From the NCBI GenBank assembly GCA_965227095.1, contig CBDDFL010000001.1:682001-746000 (forward strand): a stretch of DNA of 64,000 nucleotides, given 5' to 3'. Below are positions 50,979 through 60,195 of this stretch, one piece after another; position 1 is the stretch's first letter; the number at the start of each line of letters is the position of its first letter. Below the pieces are notes generated by a model. That model saw only the letters and a program-made list of their open reading frames with translations. It did no database searches and had not been told where the DNA came from. The position numbers and the translations under genes are program-made. The stretch comes from JANQMY01 sp965227095. Its GTDB lineage: Bacteria > Pseudomonadota > Alphaproteobacteria > JANQMY01.

Positions 50979-52298
50979 ATGTCTCAAACAATGACGCAGA
51001 AAGAACGGCTTCAGCGCAGCAATAAAGATCTGTGGGCGGAATGGACGATCGATCCGCACCGGGATCCGGCAGATGTGCCGTTGGCCGACCTCGACCCTTC
51101 GCATCCGGACTTGTTCGCCGCCAATACGGTGCTGCCCTATTTTGAACGGCTTCGGAAAGAAGATCCGGTCCATTATTGCGAACACAGCCCGTCCGGCCCC
51201 TATTGGTCGGTAACCAAGTTCGACGACATTATGTCGGTGGATACGAACCACAAGGTGTTTTCATCCGACATTCGCAATGGGGGCATCCGTCTGGGCGGAT
51301 ATGTGATGGACGAAGAGCCAGACCCCGCTACTTATTTGCCCATGTTTATCATGGAAGATCCGCCAAAGCATGATGAGCAACGCAAAGTCATTCAGCCGAA
51401 ATTCACGCCGGACAGTCTGCGGGATCTCAGCGGTTTGATCCGCGAGCGGGCCAGGGCCATTCTGGACAGCCTCCCCCGCAACGAAGAATTCAATTGGGTG
51501 CGCACCGTCTCGGTAGAGCTGACCGGACAAATGCTGGCCACCTTATTCGATATTCCGCAAGAAGACCGTCACAAGCTGATCCATTGGTCAGATACCGTGG
51601 AACGCTTGTCCGACCCCAGCTATTTCGAAAGTGTGGAAGACGGCTTCCAGGAATTGTGGAAGTGTTATGAGTATTTCGACGCGGTTTGGAAGGAACGGGC
51701 CGCGCGGCCCGAGCCGGGGACGGACCTCATTTCCATGTTGGTCCATGGTGACTCCACAAAAAACATGCCGCCTAATGAATATCTCGGTAATATGTTGTTG
51801 TTGATCGTGGGGGGCAATGACACCACGCGAAACTCGATCTCCGCTGGTGTGTTGGCCCTCAATCAACACCCGGATGAATACAAAAAACTGTTGGACAACA
51901 AAGATCTGATCCCAAATATGGTGTCGGAAATTATTCGCTGGCAGTCTCCGGTGGCCCATATGTGCCGAACCGCGATGGAAGATACGGAAATCGGCGGTAA
52001 GAAGATCAAGCGCCACGACAAAGTCTGCATGTGGTATGTGTCCGGCAATCGGGATGAAGATGTTATTCCGCGGGCGAATGAGTTTCTGATTGACCGCCCC
52101 AATGCCCGTCATCATTTGAGCTTCGGCTTTGGAATTCACCGGTGCGTGGGCAACCGCCTTGGCGAAATGCAACTAAACATCCTGTGGGAAGAGATCTTGA
52201 AACGGTTTTCGAAGGTTGAGCTGGTGGGGGAGCCGCAATACCTCAAGTCCAGCTTCATCCGCGGCATCACGGATTTGCCCGTGAAGGTGTACGATTAA
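50979..52298 (+). CDS. Cytochrome P450, CYP153-like (alkane or fatty acid hydroxylase)
   Basis: The 439-residue P450 has I-helix GGNDTTR (278-284), ExxR EIIR (317-320) followed by WQSPVAHMCRTA, and heme motif FGFGIHRCVG with Cys389, then NRLGEMQLNILWEEI. These segments match CYP153 sequences as I recall them. CYP153 enzymes hydroxylate the end of alkanes or fatty acids with ferredoxin partners, which are not next to it here. The ATG follows GGAGGAAAC. Confidence 0.88.
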   Translation: MSQTMTQKERLQRSNKDLWAEWTIDPHRDPADVPLADLDPSHPDLFAANTVLPYFERLRKEDPVHYCEHSPSGPYWSVTKFDDIMSVDTNHKVFSSDIRNGGIRLGGYVMDEEPDPATYLPMFIMEDPPKHDEQRKVIQPKFTPDSLRDLSGLIRERARAILDSLPRNEEFNWVRTVSVELTGQMLATLFDIPQEDRHKLIHWSDTVERLSDPSYFESVEDGFQELWKCYEYFDAVWKERAARPEPGTDLISMLVHGDSTKNMPPNEYLGNMLLLIVGGNDTTRNSISAGVLALNQHPDEYKKLLDNKDLIPNMVSEIIRWQSPVAHMCRTAMEDTEIGGKKIKRHDKVCMWYVSGNRDEDVIPRANEFLIDRPNARHHLSFGFGIHRCVGNRLGEMQLNILWEEILKRFSKVELVGEPQYLKSSFIRGITDLPVKVYD

Positions 52299-52318
52299 GA
52301 TTGCGGCGTCCAAGCAGC

Positions 52319-52357
52319 GCTCATCCCCGATTGCGCCAAGACGCGGCAGGGATGAGC
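52319..52357. terminator. Inverted repeat between convergent genes
   Basis: GCTCATCCC (52319-52327) and GGGATGAGC (52349-52357) form a 9-bp perfect stem in the 73-bp gap between the P450 and the glycosidase. No T-run follows, so it may be a Rho-aided or structural terminator. Confidence 0.4.
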
Positions 52358-52371
52358 CTCTTGAAGGCTCC

Positions 52372-54396
52372 CTATTCCCATTCTCCCTGATAAAATTCCT
52401 TCAGCACATCGAAGGCCAGTTTGCGCTTGCCGTCCGGGTCGATGAGGCCCTTTCGATTGTAATAATCTTGAACCCCCGGCAGGGTGCGCAGCATGGCGCG
52501 GAAATCCTTGAGGATCCACGGGGTCATGCCCTGCACCTGCGGGCTTTGGCTTAGCATGGCGATCTGCGCTTCATAGACGGCGGCTTGGTAGTCTTCCGAC
52601 CACACCGCTTTCGTGTCGGACCGGCGGCCCGCTTTGGCGCCCGCGCCGAATTCAGAGATGTGAATAGGTTTGTCCACATTGGCGGTGATGGTCATGTCTT
52701 TCATGAGGTCGAGCATCAGAGGGCGAAACACATCTTCGCCCACACCTGTTTGTTGGGCAAACAGGGCGGAATAATACCAGCCGTAATACTCATTATACGA
52801 AATAATATCGATCAAAGCACCTAGGGGGTCTTTGATCACCACGTCAAACCGAGCGTCGGGAGGCGGTGCCTTATCGCCCGCTTGAGCGACGATGGCCTCG
52901 AACACCGCTTGTGCCTTTGGCGGCAGACCGCCTTTTGCGAGCCCCCGCACCGCTAGGTGCAGGACGATTTGTTCGAATTGCTTGCGCCCACCGCCCAACA
53001 AGGCCGCGCTGACGAGACGCGTATCGTCCAGGGCGCGCGTATCGTCAATAAGCTGCTTTAAAAAGGCCATGCGGGCGTCGGACAAAGGTGTTTCATTGGC
53101 CACCGACCAGATAACGACCGAGGCGCGGTTCCAGTCTCGCGTGATGAGACGCGCCATTTGATCTCGAGCAATGGCCAGGGTCTCTGGATTATCCCAATTG
53201 ATGTTCCAGTAGACGGGAATCTCGGCCCATAACAACAGGCCCATTTCATCCGCCGCCCGCGCCATGTGCCGGGAATAGGGATAGTGGGCCGCACGGACAA
53301 AATTGGTGCCGAGATCTTTGGCTTCCTGGAGCAGGCGCTTGGCATGTGCGGCCGAATAGGCAACGCCCGCCTCACCGATGGGTTCTTCATGGGTCGAAAT
53401 TCCCTTCAGCTTGATCGGCGTGCCGTTCAGGAGAATTTTTTGACCGTCTGTTTCGATGGTCCGGAAGCCAACGCGGTCGGACAAGCGGTCCTGTCCAACG
53501 TTTATGTCCACGTCATACAGGGTAGGGGTATCCGGCGTCCAAAGCTCGATATCCGGCGACAGGGTGATGGTCGCCCGCCCCATCTCGTCGATGGTCCCCG
53601 TGGCGGAAACACCCAGTTTCGGAAATGTCACAGTGACGGGGGTCTCCGCCTCAATGTTTTCGGTGCTGACCGTCACGCGCACCTGTTTTGCGTCTCGATC
53701 GGCCAAATCGATTTTGGCATTACGGATAAAGCCCACGGGTGTTGAGACCAATGCCACGTCCCGCGTCAAGCCACCATAGGGCCACCAATCCGTGCGCGTG
53801 GTGGGAACGGAATCCGGTGTCAGGCGATTGTCAACATGAACAATGATGACGTTTTCCCCGGAATTGAGAACCTCAGTCACATCAAACGAGAAGGGAACAT
53901 AACCGCCGTCATGTTCCCCGACGATCTCACCATTCACGAACACCCGCGTCGAGAAATTCGCGCCGCCAAATGTCAGATGGTAAAGCCGATTTTCCACCTT
54001 CTCGACGGAGACTTTGCGGTGATACCAAAGCCCTCCTTGGTAGAAGAACAGACTTTCCCGTTGGCTGTTCCAATCGCCCGGCACGCGCAACGTGTCAGAG
54101 GCTTCAAAGTCAAATTCCACCAAATCGGCATCGCTTTGGGCCCGCCGATTGGCATGAAACCCGCCGAAAATGGCCCCCGGCAGCCCGACGCCCATGGGAT
54201 CGACAATCACGTTCCAATCGCCATTGAGATCTATCGCGTTGCGAGACTCGATGAACCCCAAAACAGGCGCTGCCTTGGGGTAGTCAATATTGGCATCGGC
54301 AAAAATGGCGGCCTCTCCTTCGTCCGTTTCCTGAGCAATCAATGTTCCGGGAACCATCGCTGCGATCAGCAGTGTGGCCCATAACCATCGTATCAT
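52372..54396 (-). CDS. Glycoside hydrolase family 2 (beta-glucuronidase/galactosidase-like), exported
   Basis: The 674-residue protein has a signal peptide (cut near TLIAQE), the N-terminal sugar-binding domain (NAIDLNGDWNVIVD, GDWNSQRESLFFYQGGLWYH), an immunoglobulin-like middle and a TIM barrel with Glu435 (SVANETPLSD, acid/base) and Glu582 (HISEFGAG, nucleophile). GH2 enzymes release beta-linked galactose, glucuronate or mannose. The barrel has an insertion rich in Ala and Pro (about residues 480-515). It is periplasmic or secreted. It is convergent with the P450. Confidence 0.9.
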   Translation of the reverse strand: MIRWLWATLLIAAMVPGTLIAQETDEGEAAIFADANIDYPKAAPVLGFIESRNAIDLNGDWNVIVDPMGVGLPGAIFGGFHANRRAQSDADLVEFDFEASDTLRVPGDWNSQRESLFFYQGGLWYHRKVSVEKVENRLYHLTFGGANFSTRVFVNGEIVGEHDGGYVPFSFDVTEVLNSGENVIIVHVDNRLTPDSVPTTRTDWWPYGGLTRDVALVSTPVGFIRNAKIDLADRDAKQVRVTVSTENIEAETPVTVTFPKLGVSATGTIDEMGRATITLSPDIELWTPDTPTLYDVDINVGQDRLSDRVGFRTIETDGQKILLNGTPIKLKGISTHEEPIGEAGVAYSAAHAKRLLQEAKDLGTNFVRAAHYPYSRHMARAADEMGLLLWAEIPVYWNINWDNPETLAIARDQMARLITRDWNRASVVIWSVANETPLSDARMAFLKQLIDDTRALDDTRLVSAALLGGGRKQFEQIVLHLAVRGLAKGGLPPKAQAVFEAIVAQAGDKAPPPDARFDVVIKDPLGALIDIISYNEYYGWYYSALFAQQTGVGEDVFRPLMLDLMKDMTITANVDKPIHISEFGAGAKAGRRSDTKAVWSEDYQAAVYEAQIAMLSQSPQVQGMTPWILKDFRAMLRTLPGVQDYYNRKGLIDPDGKRKLAFDVLKEFYQGEWE

Positions 54397-54429
54397 CGCT
54401 TCCCCCTTTTATTTCTTTTGGGCCGGGCG

Positions 54430-55041
54430 TCAGGCTTGTGCGCTTGGCCTTTGTGATACGCGCTCGTGCCACGCCTGAAGCGCCTGGCACTCGTCGGGTA
54501 TGTCGATGCCGATGAACGTCGCGAAGTCGATGGCGCATAAAGCCGATATGTCCGCGATGGAGTAGGCATCGCCCGCGATAAAATCGCGGCCCTCGATTTC
54601 TTTGTCCAACCACCGCATCGCATTTTGGGCATTCTCAAGATTAGACCGGCCAAAATCTGTATACTGCTTAATGATTTTTGCCGTGAACGGGTGGGCGTGG
54701 CGCCAGAAAAGGCCTATTGGCCCTTGAAGCTGCATTTCAATGCGGCGGTTCCACATGTCAATCTGCGCTTGCTCCAACGGGGTGCGGCCAAACAAGGCGG
54801 GGTCCGGGTGTAAGGCTTCTAAATACCGGCAGATAGAAACGCTTTCCGCCAAAACGGTGCCGTCATCGAGTTCCAATATGGGGACCTGTCCCAGGCTGTT
54901 TTTCGCCAGATAATCTGGATTTTTTTGCTCGCGCTCGATGATCGAGACCGATTTGGTTGGAAGGTCTATCCCTTTTTCGGCAACGAAAATTCGCACCCGG
55001 CGCGGGTTGGGGGCGGGATTGTCCGCATTGTAAAACAGCAT
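54430..55041 (-). CDS. Glutathione S-transferase
   Basis: The 203-residue GST has NPAPNPRRVRIFVAEKGI, NSLGQVPILELDDGTVLAES and a helical domain with FIAGDAYSIADISALCAID, typical of theta/beta-like bacterial GSTs. It begins 15 bp after the stop of the esterase at 55057-56028 on the same strand, so the two are co-transcribed. Its substrate is unknown. Confidence 0.9.
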   Translation of the reverse strand: MLFYNADNPAPNPRRVRIFVAEKGIDLPTKSVSIIEREQKNPDYLAKNSLGQVPILELDDGTVLAESVSICRYLEALHPDPALFGRTPLEQAQIDMWNRRIEMQLQGPIGLFWRHAHPFTAKIIKQYTDFGRSNLENAQNAMRWLDKEIEGRDFIAGDAYSIADISALCAIDFATFIGIDIPDECQALQAWHERVSQRPSAQA

Positions 55042-55056
55042 TGGGCGGTCCTTGAA

Positions 55057-56028
55057 TTACGCGATCTTGGCTGCCTGAGTGTCAAAGCTCTTCGGTTCCG
55101 CCAAAGGGGCGGTATGCAAAACCTCACCGGCGGTGAGTTCCGCCCGCAAGAAAGCGGTCACCTCTTCGCAGGCCTCCCTTGCTTCGGGAATGTACGCATT
55201 AAAGATGTGCCACACATGGGGCATGCCTTCCCACAGTTTGAATGTCACATCGACGCCTGCCCTGTCGGCCCGGGTGGCAAGCCGTGTGGCGTCATCCAGC
55301 AAACATTCATGTGTACTTGCATGGATCAGCAACGGGGGCAGGCCTGTTGGGTCGGCATAGACGGGCGAGACCAGCGGGTGTTTTGCGTCATAATCGCCGT
55401 GATAGGCATCGCCCACATTCTTGATGAGGTCGGCGGTAAACATGGCGCAGGTCTTTTCGTTCAGCTCCAGCGAGGCGCCGGTTGCCGCAATATCGGTATA
55501 CGGAGAAAGAAGAGCGGCGGCCGCCGGAAGTGGTTTTTCCCGGTCCCGCAGGGCCAGCAGCAAGGCCGCACTGAGCCCCCCGCCGGCGGAATCTCCGGAC
55601 ACGACAATGTCCGATGGCTTAATCCCTTGGTCTAACAGCCAGTCATAAGCGGCAATGGCGTCGTCCAAGGCGCAGGGGAATTTGTGTTCGGGGGCTAACC
55701 GGTAATCCGGCACGAAGGTTTGGGCGGGCAGGCGCCGTGCAAGATAGGTGGTCAGCGGCCGGTGAGACACGGGCGACCCGAACTGGTAGCCGCCGCCGTG
55801 CAGGTAAAGGAGCGTTCCGACCGATTTACCATCGCGCCGCCGAACCCATTCGCCGGGCACCGGGGCGCCTTGTTCTTTTTCGATGATGACGGATTTTGGC
55901 GGCGTGTATTTAGCGGCCCGGCTTTCCACCCGCTCTCGTACCTCGCTGATTTCCGCGGCGCGGCCCAATTGCTTCTTGACGGTTTGCTTCAGAACAAAAT
56001 TGAGGAGTTTTGAGCGGAGGCTGGGCAT
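55057..56028 (-). CDS. HSL-family alpha/beta hydrolase (esterase)
   Basis: The 323-residue esterase has the HSL motifs LYLHGGGYQFG (oxyanion hole) and VVSGDSAGGGLSAALL (nucleophile Ser), a late Asp (LLIHASTHECLLDD) and His in GMPHVWHIF. The N-terminal cap has a basic helical region. It acts in the cytoplasm on short acyl esters. It is first in a two-gene operon with a GST. Confidence 0.9.
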   Translation of the reverse strand: MPSLRSKLLNFVLKQTVKKQLGRAAEISEVRERVESRAAKYTPPKSVIIEKEQGAPVPGEWVRRRDGKSVGTLLYLHGGGYQFGSPVSHRPLTTYLARRLPAQTFVPDYRLAPEHKFPCALDDAIAAYDWLLDQGIKPSDIVVSGDSAGGGLSAALLLALRDREKPLPAAAALLSPYTDIAATGASLELNEKTCAMFTADLIKNVGDAYHGDYDAKHPLVSPVYADPTGLPPLLIHASTHECLLDDATRLATRADRAGVDVTFKLWEGMPHVWHIFNAYIPEAREACEEVTAFLRAELTAGEVLHTAPLAEPKSFDTQAAKIA

Positions 56029-56101
56029 ACGGTCTTTGTCCTATGGAGTTGTGTCTTTCGTTAGACTAGATAGCATATAAGACGATTGATCGAAGTCCTT
56101 T

Positions 56102-56746
56102 GTGGTGTTTACCCCCGTGAACCGCTTGGTTGCCATTGCTTTATTTTGCCTTGCCCTTGGGGCAAGTCCGGCCTCACTGGCGCGCTCCATCAGCGAAGGC
56201 TGTACCGATGAGCCACCAGATGTGGGGTACAAATTCACGCTTGGCGACCTATGGATTGAAGCGAAGTATTTTGATTATCTGCGTATTGATGGCCGAACCG
56301 TTTTGACCCAAGGCGACTGGAAGGACTGGGTGCGGTCCCAGCGCGTCCGCGAAGTCGGCCTGTATGAATTGCAAAACGATGTGTTGGTGTGGGCACGGTG
56401 GACGGACTGCATCAATCTTGCCCATTCGCAGATCTTCGTCTTAGGGAAAGATGGCCGGGTCATGGCCAATGAACCCGTTTGGTCCGAAAACTACCAGGAT
56501 GGCTTCTATCTCGAAAACAAAAGCCTGAATTACTGGAGTGCCTGGTTCTGTTACGACGACAACAAGCACAGGGCGGGCACCGACCAAAGCTATTATTACA
56601 CGCTGACACCTGGGGACCGGCGGTTCAAAAAGGTGGATGTTCCCTATACGCAGGTGTGTTCAGCGGACTGGCGCCAGCGATTTAACGACCGCGTGCTTCC
56701 GTTTTATTGGTTGAACCCGGACAACCCGGTTACGCCGCCGAAGTAG
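56102..56746 (+). CDS. Hypothetical exported protein
   Basis: The start is a GTG at 56102, 56105 or 56117; all give a signal peptide (VAIALFCLALGASPASLA). The mature part (about 185 residues) has several Cys (EGCTDEPPD, DCINLAH, WFCYDD, QVCSADW) that could form disulfides, and many Trp and Tyr. I do not recognise the family. Its 3' end overlaps the convergent methyltransferase by 17 nt. Confidence 0.65.
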   Translation: MVFTPVNRLVAIALFCLALGASPASLARSISEGCTDEPPDVGYKFTLGDLWIEAKYFDYLRIDGRTVLTQGDWKDWVRSQRVREVGLYELQNDVLVWARWTDCINLAHSQIFVLGKDGRVMANEPVWSENYQDGFYLENKSLNYWSAWFCYDDNKHRAGTDQSYYYTLTPGDRRFKKVDVPYTQVCSADWRQRFNDRVLPFYWLNPDNPVTPPK

Positions 56747-57569
56747 AAGTGTGTGACGGGTTCAAAAAAAGTTGGTTACGCCCCGGACCGCCGGGCGTCG
56801 TTTCGCTGAGGACGAACCCCGCAGCGGTCAGGATCTCTGCAATTTCATTGGTACCATCTGCCCGGTCGGCGCCGTAGGTTTCCACCAAAACCGATCTCAC
56901 GCTCGGCAAAGTGTCCTTCGCGCCGATCAAAATTTTGACTTCAATACTATCCACATCCAGCTTGATGTGGTCCGGCGCGGGAAGGTTGAAGTGGTCGCGG
57001 AACCCATCGACAGAAAACCCTATTACAGCTTGAGAGAATTTTGTGTCGATGGTGCCGATGACGGTTTCAGTTTGGCCAAAGGCATGCATGGAATGGCCAG
57101 ATTCCGTATTGGCCATATGTAAAGCATCAAGTTTTGCGGAATCAGAGAATGCCAGGCAGTAGGCGGACACGTTCGCGTCGAGTTGGTTCAGTTCTAGATT
57201 GCGGACAAGCGTGGAAAAGCTCGCCGCGCTGGGTTCGAACGCCAATACGGTCACTTTCGGATCAAGGGCTGCATACAAAGTGTAGAGCCCAATATTGGCG
57301 CCGATATCCCAAACCGTATCGCCGGATTTGATGTGCTCGTCGATCCAGGACACGGTTTCGGGCTCGTCCTTTCCGAATCCCTGGGGATCGTGAAGGGCAC
57401 GAGCAGAGGGACAGAAAATCACCATATCGCCGCGATCAGTAGGCACACGGATGGTTTGTGTCAGTCTTTCAGCGGCAAGCGCTTTGGTCGAGGCGCGGCG
57501 CTGGGGTGACATATGTGCGGTTACAAGGTCGGTAAAAGAGTTGACAATTTTTGCGATCGTCTTGCTCAT
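56730..57569 (-). CDS. FkbM-family methyltransferase
   Basis: The likely start is ATG 57569, which overlaps the HAD gene stop as ATGA. The 279-residue product has the SAM site VWDIGANIGLYTLYAALDP with VLAFEPSAASF, and the FkbM segment DHIKLDVDSIEVKILIGA. Such enzymes methylate hydroxyl groups of sugars or polyketides. It is coupled to the HAD hydrolase. Confidence 0.82.
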   Translation of the reverse strand: MSKTIAKIVNSFTDLVTAHMSPQRRASTKALAAERLTQTIRVPTDRGDMVIFCPSARALHDPQGFGKDEPETVSWIDEHIKSGDTVWDIGANIGLYTLYAALDPKVTVLAFEPSAASFSTLVRNLELNQLDANVSAYCLAFSDSAKLDALHMANTESGHSMHAFGQTETVIGTIDTKFSQAVIGFSVDGFRDHFNLPAPDHIKLDVDSIEVKILIGAKDTLPSVRSVLVETYGADRADGTNEIAEILTAAGFVLSETTPGGPGRNQLFLNPSHTSTSAA

Positions 57570-58240
57570 CGAGACATCCCCGCTTGACGCAAATGTGCAA
57601 GCACCTGATGTAAATCCTCTGCAATAAAGGCGCACAGATCTTGGGATTCCTGTGTCGGCGAAATCAAGTCTGGCACCATCACCGTGATCATCCCGGCAGC
57701 GCTGGCCGCCCGCACCCCGTTGAGAGAATCTTCAAGGGCAAGGCAGTCTTCTGGTTCTATTGCCAATCGGCCGGCGGCGATTAGATAAGGGTCAGGATGG
57801 GGTTTGCCGCGGCTATAATCACCATGAGCGATCGTACAATCGAAGCGATCGTTCAGGTCATGGAGCGAGAGGTGGTGTGCCGCATCGTGATGGTGTGATG
57901 ATGTGGCGATACCACGTGGGATCTCTTGAGTATCAAGATAGTCCAACAGTTCGAGTACTCCTGGCTTGAGGGCAACCCCGTCGGCGGCGGCCTTGCCGAA
58001 ACGCTTGGAAGCATCGGACCAGAATTCGTCAAAGTTGAAACCAGGACCGAATTGATCCGCGAAGAAAGTGCGTGTTGCGTTCTGCGACATGCCAATCGTT
58101 CGAAGATATAGGTCTTCTGTAAGAGCAATCCCTAAGGCATCAGCCGACTCTAAGATGGCATCGCGGTAGAGGCTTTCTGTGTCAAACAGAAGTCCATCCA
58201 TATCAAAAATCACCGCAGCGGGGGTCGGCAGGCCAAGCAT
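57566..58240 (-). CDS. HAD-superfamily hydrolase (beta-phosphoglucomutase/phosphatase-like)
   Basis: From ATG 58240 the 224-residue protein has HAD motif I FDMDGLLFDTES, motif II IATSSHHHD, motif III Lys in YSRGKPHPDPYL and motif IV LALEDSLNGVRAA. The cap-1 type and length fit sugar-phosphate phosphatases or phosphoglucomutases. Its frame is open upstream, but that overlaps the divergent kinase promoter region. Its stop overlaps the methyltransferase start (ATGA). Confidence 0.88.
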   Translation of the reverse strand: MLGLPTPAAVIFDMDGLLFDTESLYRDAILESADALGIALTEDLYLRTIGMSQNATRTFFADQFGPGFNFDEFWSDASKRFGKAAADGVALKPGVLELLDYLDTQEIPRGIATSSHHHDAAHHLSLHDLNDRFDCTIAHGDYSRGKPHPDPYLIAAGRLAIEPEDCLALEDSLNGVRAASAAGMITVMVPDLISPTQESQDLCAFIAEDLHQVLAHLRQAGMSR

Positions 58241-58381
58241 GTGTCTCACAATATGTCTATTAAAACGGTGAGTGTCGTGATGATCCAACGGGGTCGGTGG
58301 AAAGCGTTTGTTTGAGAGGACATAAGCGACTAACCTGCTGCGCCCACAACAGTCTATCAAAGACGCGTCGAGAGGCCTCCA

Positions 58382-59260
58382 ATGACAGGTGGTACGCCAG
58401 AATCGGAAGTGGACCTTCATGAGACTCTAGTCCGCGCTTTGCTGCAAGATCAACATCCGGATTTGGCGGGGGAGCCAATCACGTTTCTCGACCGGGGTTG
58501 GGACAATACGCTTTATCGGCTGGGCGACACTCACATCCTGCGTTTTCCCAGGCGCCAGGTTGCGGCGGATCTTATTGTCAATGAGCAACATTGGTTGCCT
58601 GTGTTGGCGGCGCAGCTACCCATTGCGATCCCCGCGCCAGCGCGAATTGGCGCGCCGGGGTTGGGATTTCCCTGGGCGTGGAGCATCGTGCCCTGGTTTG
58701 ACGGGGACACGGCAGATCTTAGTCCGCCTAACATGGAAGAGGCCCTTGTTTGGGCGGACTTTCTGCTGGCGCTGCATCAGGAAGCACCGGAAGAGGCGCC
58801 ACTCAATGATGTGCGGGGTGTGCCGCTTGCGCATCGCGCAGACTCATTTTGGGACCGTATCGACCGGCTACGCCCCAAAACGGATTTGCTCAACGATCAG
58901 GTCATGAGCCTCTGGGATGACGCGCTTGCGGCCCCTTGCGCAACGCGTGCTCAATGGCTTCACGGCGACCTGCATGCTCGGAACATTGTGGTTCAGGACG
59001 GCAAAATTACGGGTGTGATCGACTGGGGCGACATTACGTCGGGCGATGTGGCAACAGACCTTGCCAGTTTTTGGATGTTGTTTGGCGACAAAAACGCGCG
59101 TGACCGGGCCGTTCGGCACTATGCCCCGTCAGACGATGAAATCGCTCGGGCCAAGGGCTGGGCCTTGCTGTTCGGTGTAATCCTATTGGACACAGGATTG
59201 ATCGATTTTCCAGCCCATGTGCCGATGGGGGAGCGGACGCTTCGAAATTTGGCGCAGTGA
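58382..59260 (+). CDS. Aminoglycoside phosphotransferase (APH) family kinase
   Basis: The 292-residue kinase has the N-lobe LDRGWDNTLYRLGDTHILRF, catalytic loop WLHGDLHARNIVV and DWGDITSGDVATDL. It is related in layout to the APH protein at 11038 but is not a close copy. Its substrate is unknown. It is divergent from the HAD gene with a 141-bp gap and converges with the carboxypeptidase gene. Confidence 0.85.
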   Translation: MTGGTPESEVDLHETLVRALLQDQHPDLAGEPITFLDRGWDNTLYRLGDTHILRFPRRQVAADLIVNEQHWLPVLAAQLPIAIPAPARIGAPGLGFPWAWSIVPWFDGDTADLSPPNMEEALVWADFLLALHQEAPEEAPLNDVRGVPLAHRADSFWDRIDRLRPKTDLLNDQVMSLWDDALAAPCATRAQWLHGDLHARNIVVQDGKITGVIDWGDITSGDVATDLASFWMLFGDKNARDRAVRHYAPSDDEIARAKGWALLFGVILLDTGLIDFPAHVPMGERTLRNLAQ

Positions 59261-59287
59261 CCCATCAGTCCTGACGGTTGTTTTGAT

Positions 59288-60136
59288 CTAACTCGTCACC
59301 TGTGCGCCAAACGGAACAATCTTATTGTCCACGTCATGGCCAATATCCGCGCGGCCAAGATAGGGAATGCCGGACTTCGCGCACCAATGTTGGGCGATGT
59401 CTTCTTCAGTTTGCTGAAAATCAGGATCATTCTCCGGGATGTCGGAGAACCGGCCGAGACGAAGGCCGGCGATTTTTCTGATCTGGGGGGTGCTGGTGAT
59501 CTGCCACAGGGTGCGATCGATGCGATAGGCATATTCCGACACATCTTCCAACATGAGGATGTGATCAGTTAGATCCGGCAAATGGGGTGTGCCCACCAGA
59601 TGGGCCAGGATGGTGCTGTTAAACGCAACTGCTTTTGATGTGCTGTTCAGCGTCGGTTCCACTGTTGAAGAATCATTGGCAACGAGAAAGCGCAAAGCGC
59701 GGGCGACCGCTTTTTCGCCATCTTCCCGGTTTATATCCGTCGGCATGGGGCCATGGGCAATGCGGCGGAACCCGGCGGCGTAGAGCGCGCCCAAAAGGCT
59801 GCCCGCATCGCTGTAACCCAGAAAGGTCTTGCGCCGCGCCTCGTTATTCAATTCAGGGATCGTTTGGTCCAGAATGCGACACGCGCCATATCCGCCCCGC
59901 GCAATCCAAATGGCGTCAATGGTGGCGTCATTGGCGAAATCGATAAGGGCGCCAGCGCGTTGGTCATCGGTGCCGGCAAAATGGCCCCAGCGGTCGAAGC
60001 ATTGAGGATGGAACAGAAGATCTGGTGTGTGATCCGGGAAAAGTGAGGCGGCTAGGGCGCGCACACGGTCCGCGGCCTCTTCCTTCAGGGGCGATCCGGG
60101 GGCCACAATGCCAATCTTAAGGGTTTGTCCGTTCAT
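59288..60136 (-). CDS. ldcA: LD-carboxypeptidase (peptidase S66)
   Basis: The 282-residue protein has the S66 features GIVAPGSPL, WIARGGYGACRILD, the catalytic Ser in FLGYSDAGSLLGAL, and LEDVSEYAYRIDR with the catalytic Glu, plus a late His. LdcA removes the terminal D-Ala from murein tetrapeptides in the cytoplasm, so the tripeptide can be reused. It is divergent from the Mur-ligase gene by 59 bp, and the two act in the same recycling route. Confidence 0.9.
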   Translation of the reverse strand: MNGQTLKIGIVAPGSPLKEEAADRVRALAASLFPDHTPDLLFHPQCFDRWGHFAGTDDQRAGALIDFANDATIDAIWIARGGYGACRILDQTIPELNNEARRKTFLGYSDAGSLLGALYAAGFRRIAHGPMPTDINREDGEKAVARALRFLVANDSSTVEPTLNSTSKAVAFNSTILAHLVGTPHLPDLTDHILMLEDVSEYAYRIDRTLWQITSTPQIRKIAGLRLGRFSDIPENDPDFQQTEEDIAQHWCAKSGIPYLGRADIGHDVDNKIVPFGAQVTS

Positions 60137-60195
60137 TGCATGTACTGTAGTTCATCAACGGTTAACGTTATCTCACATCGCACCCATCATCGCCT

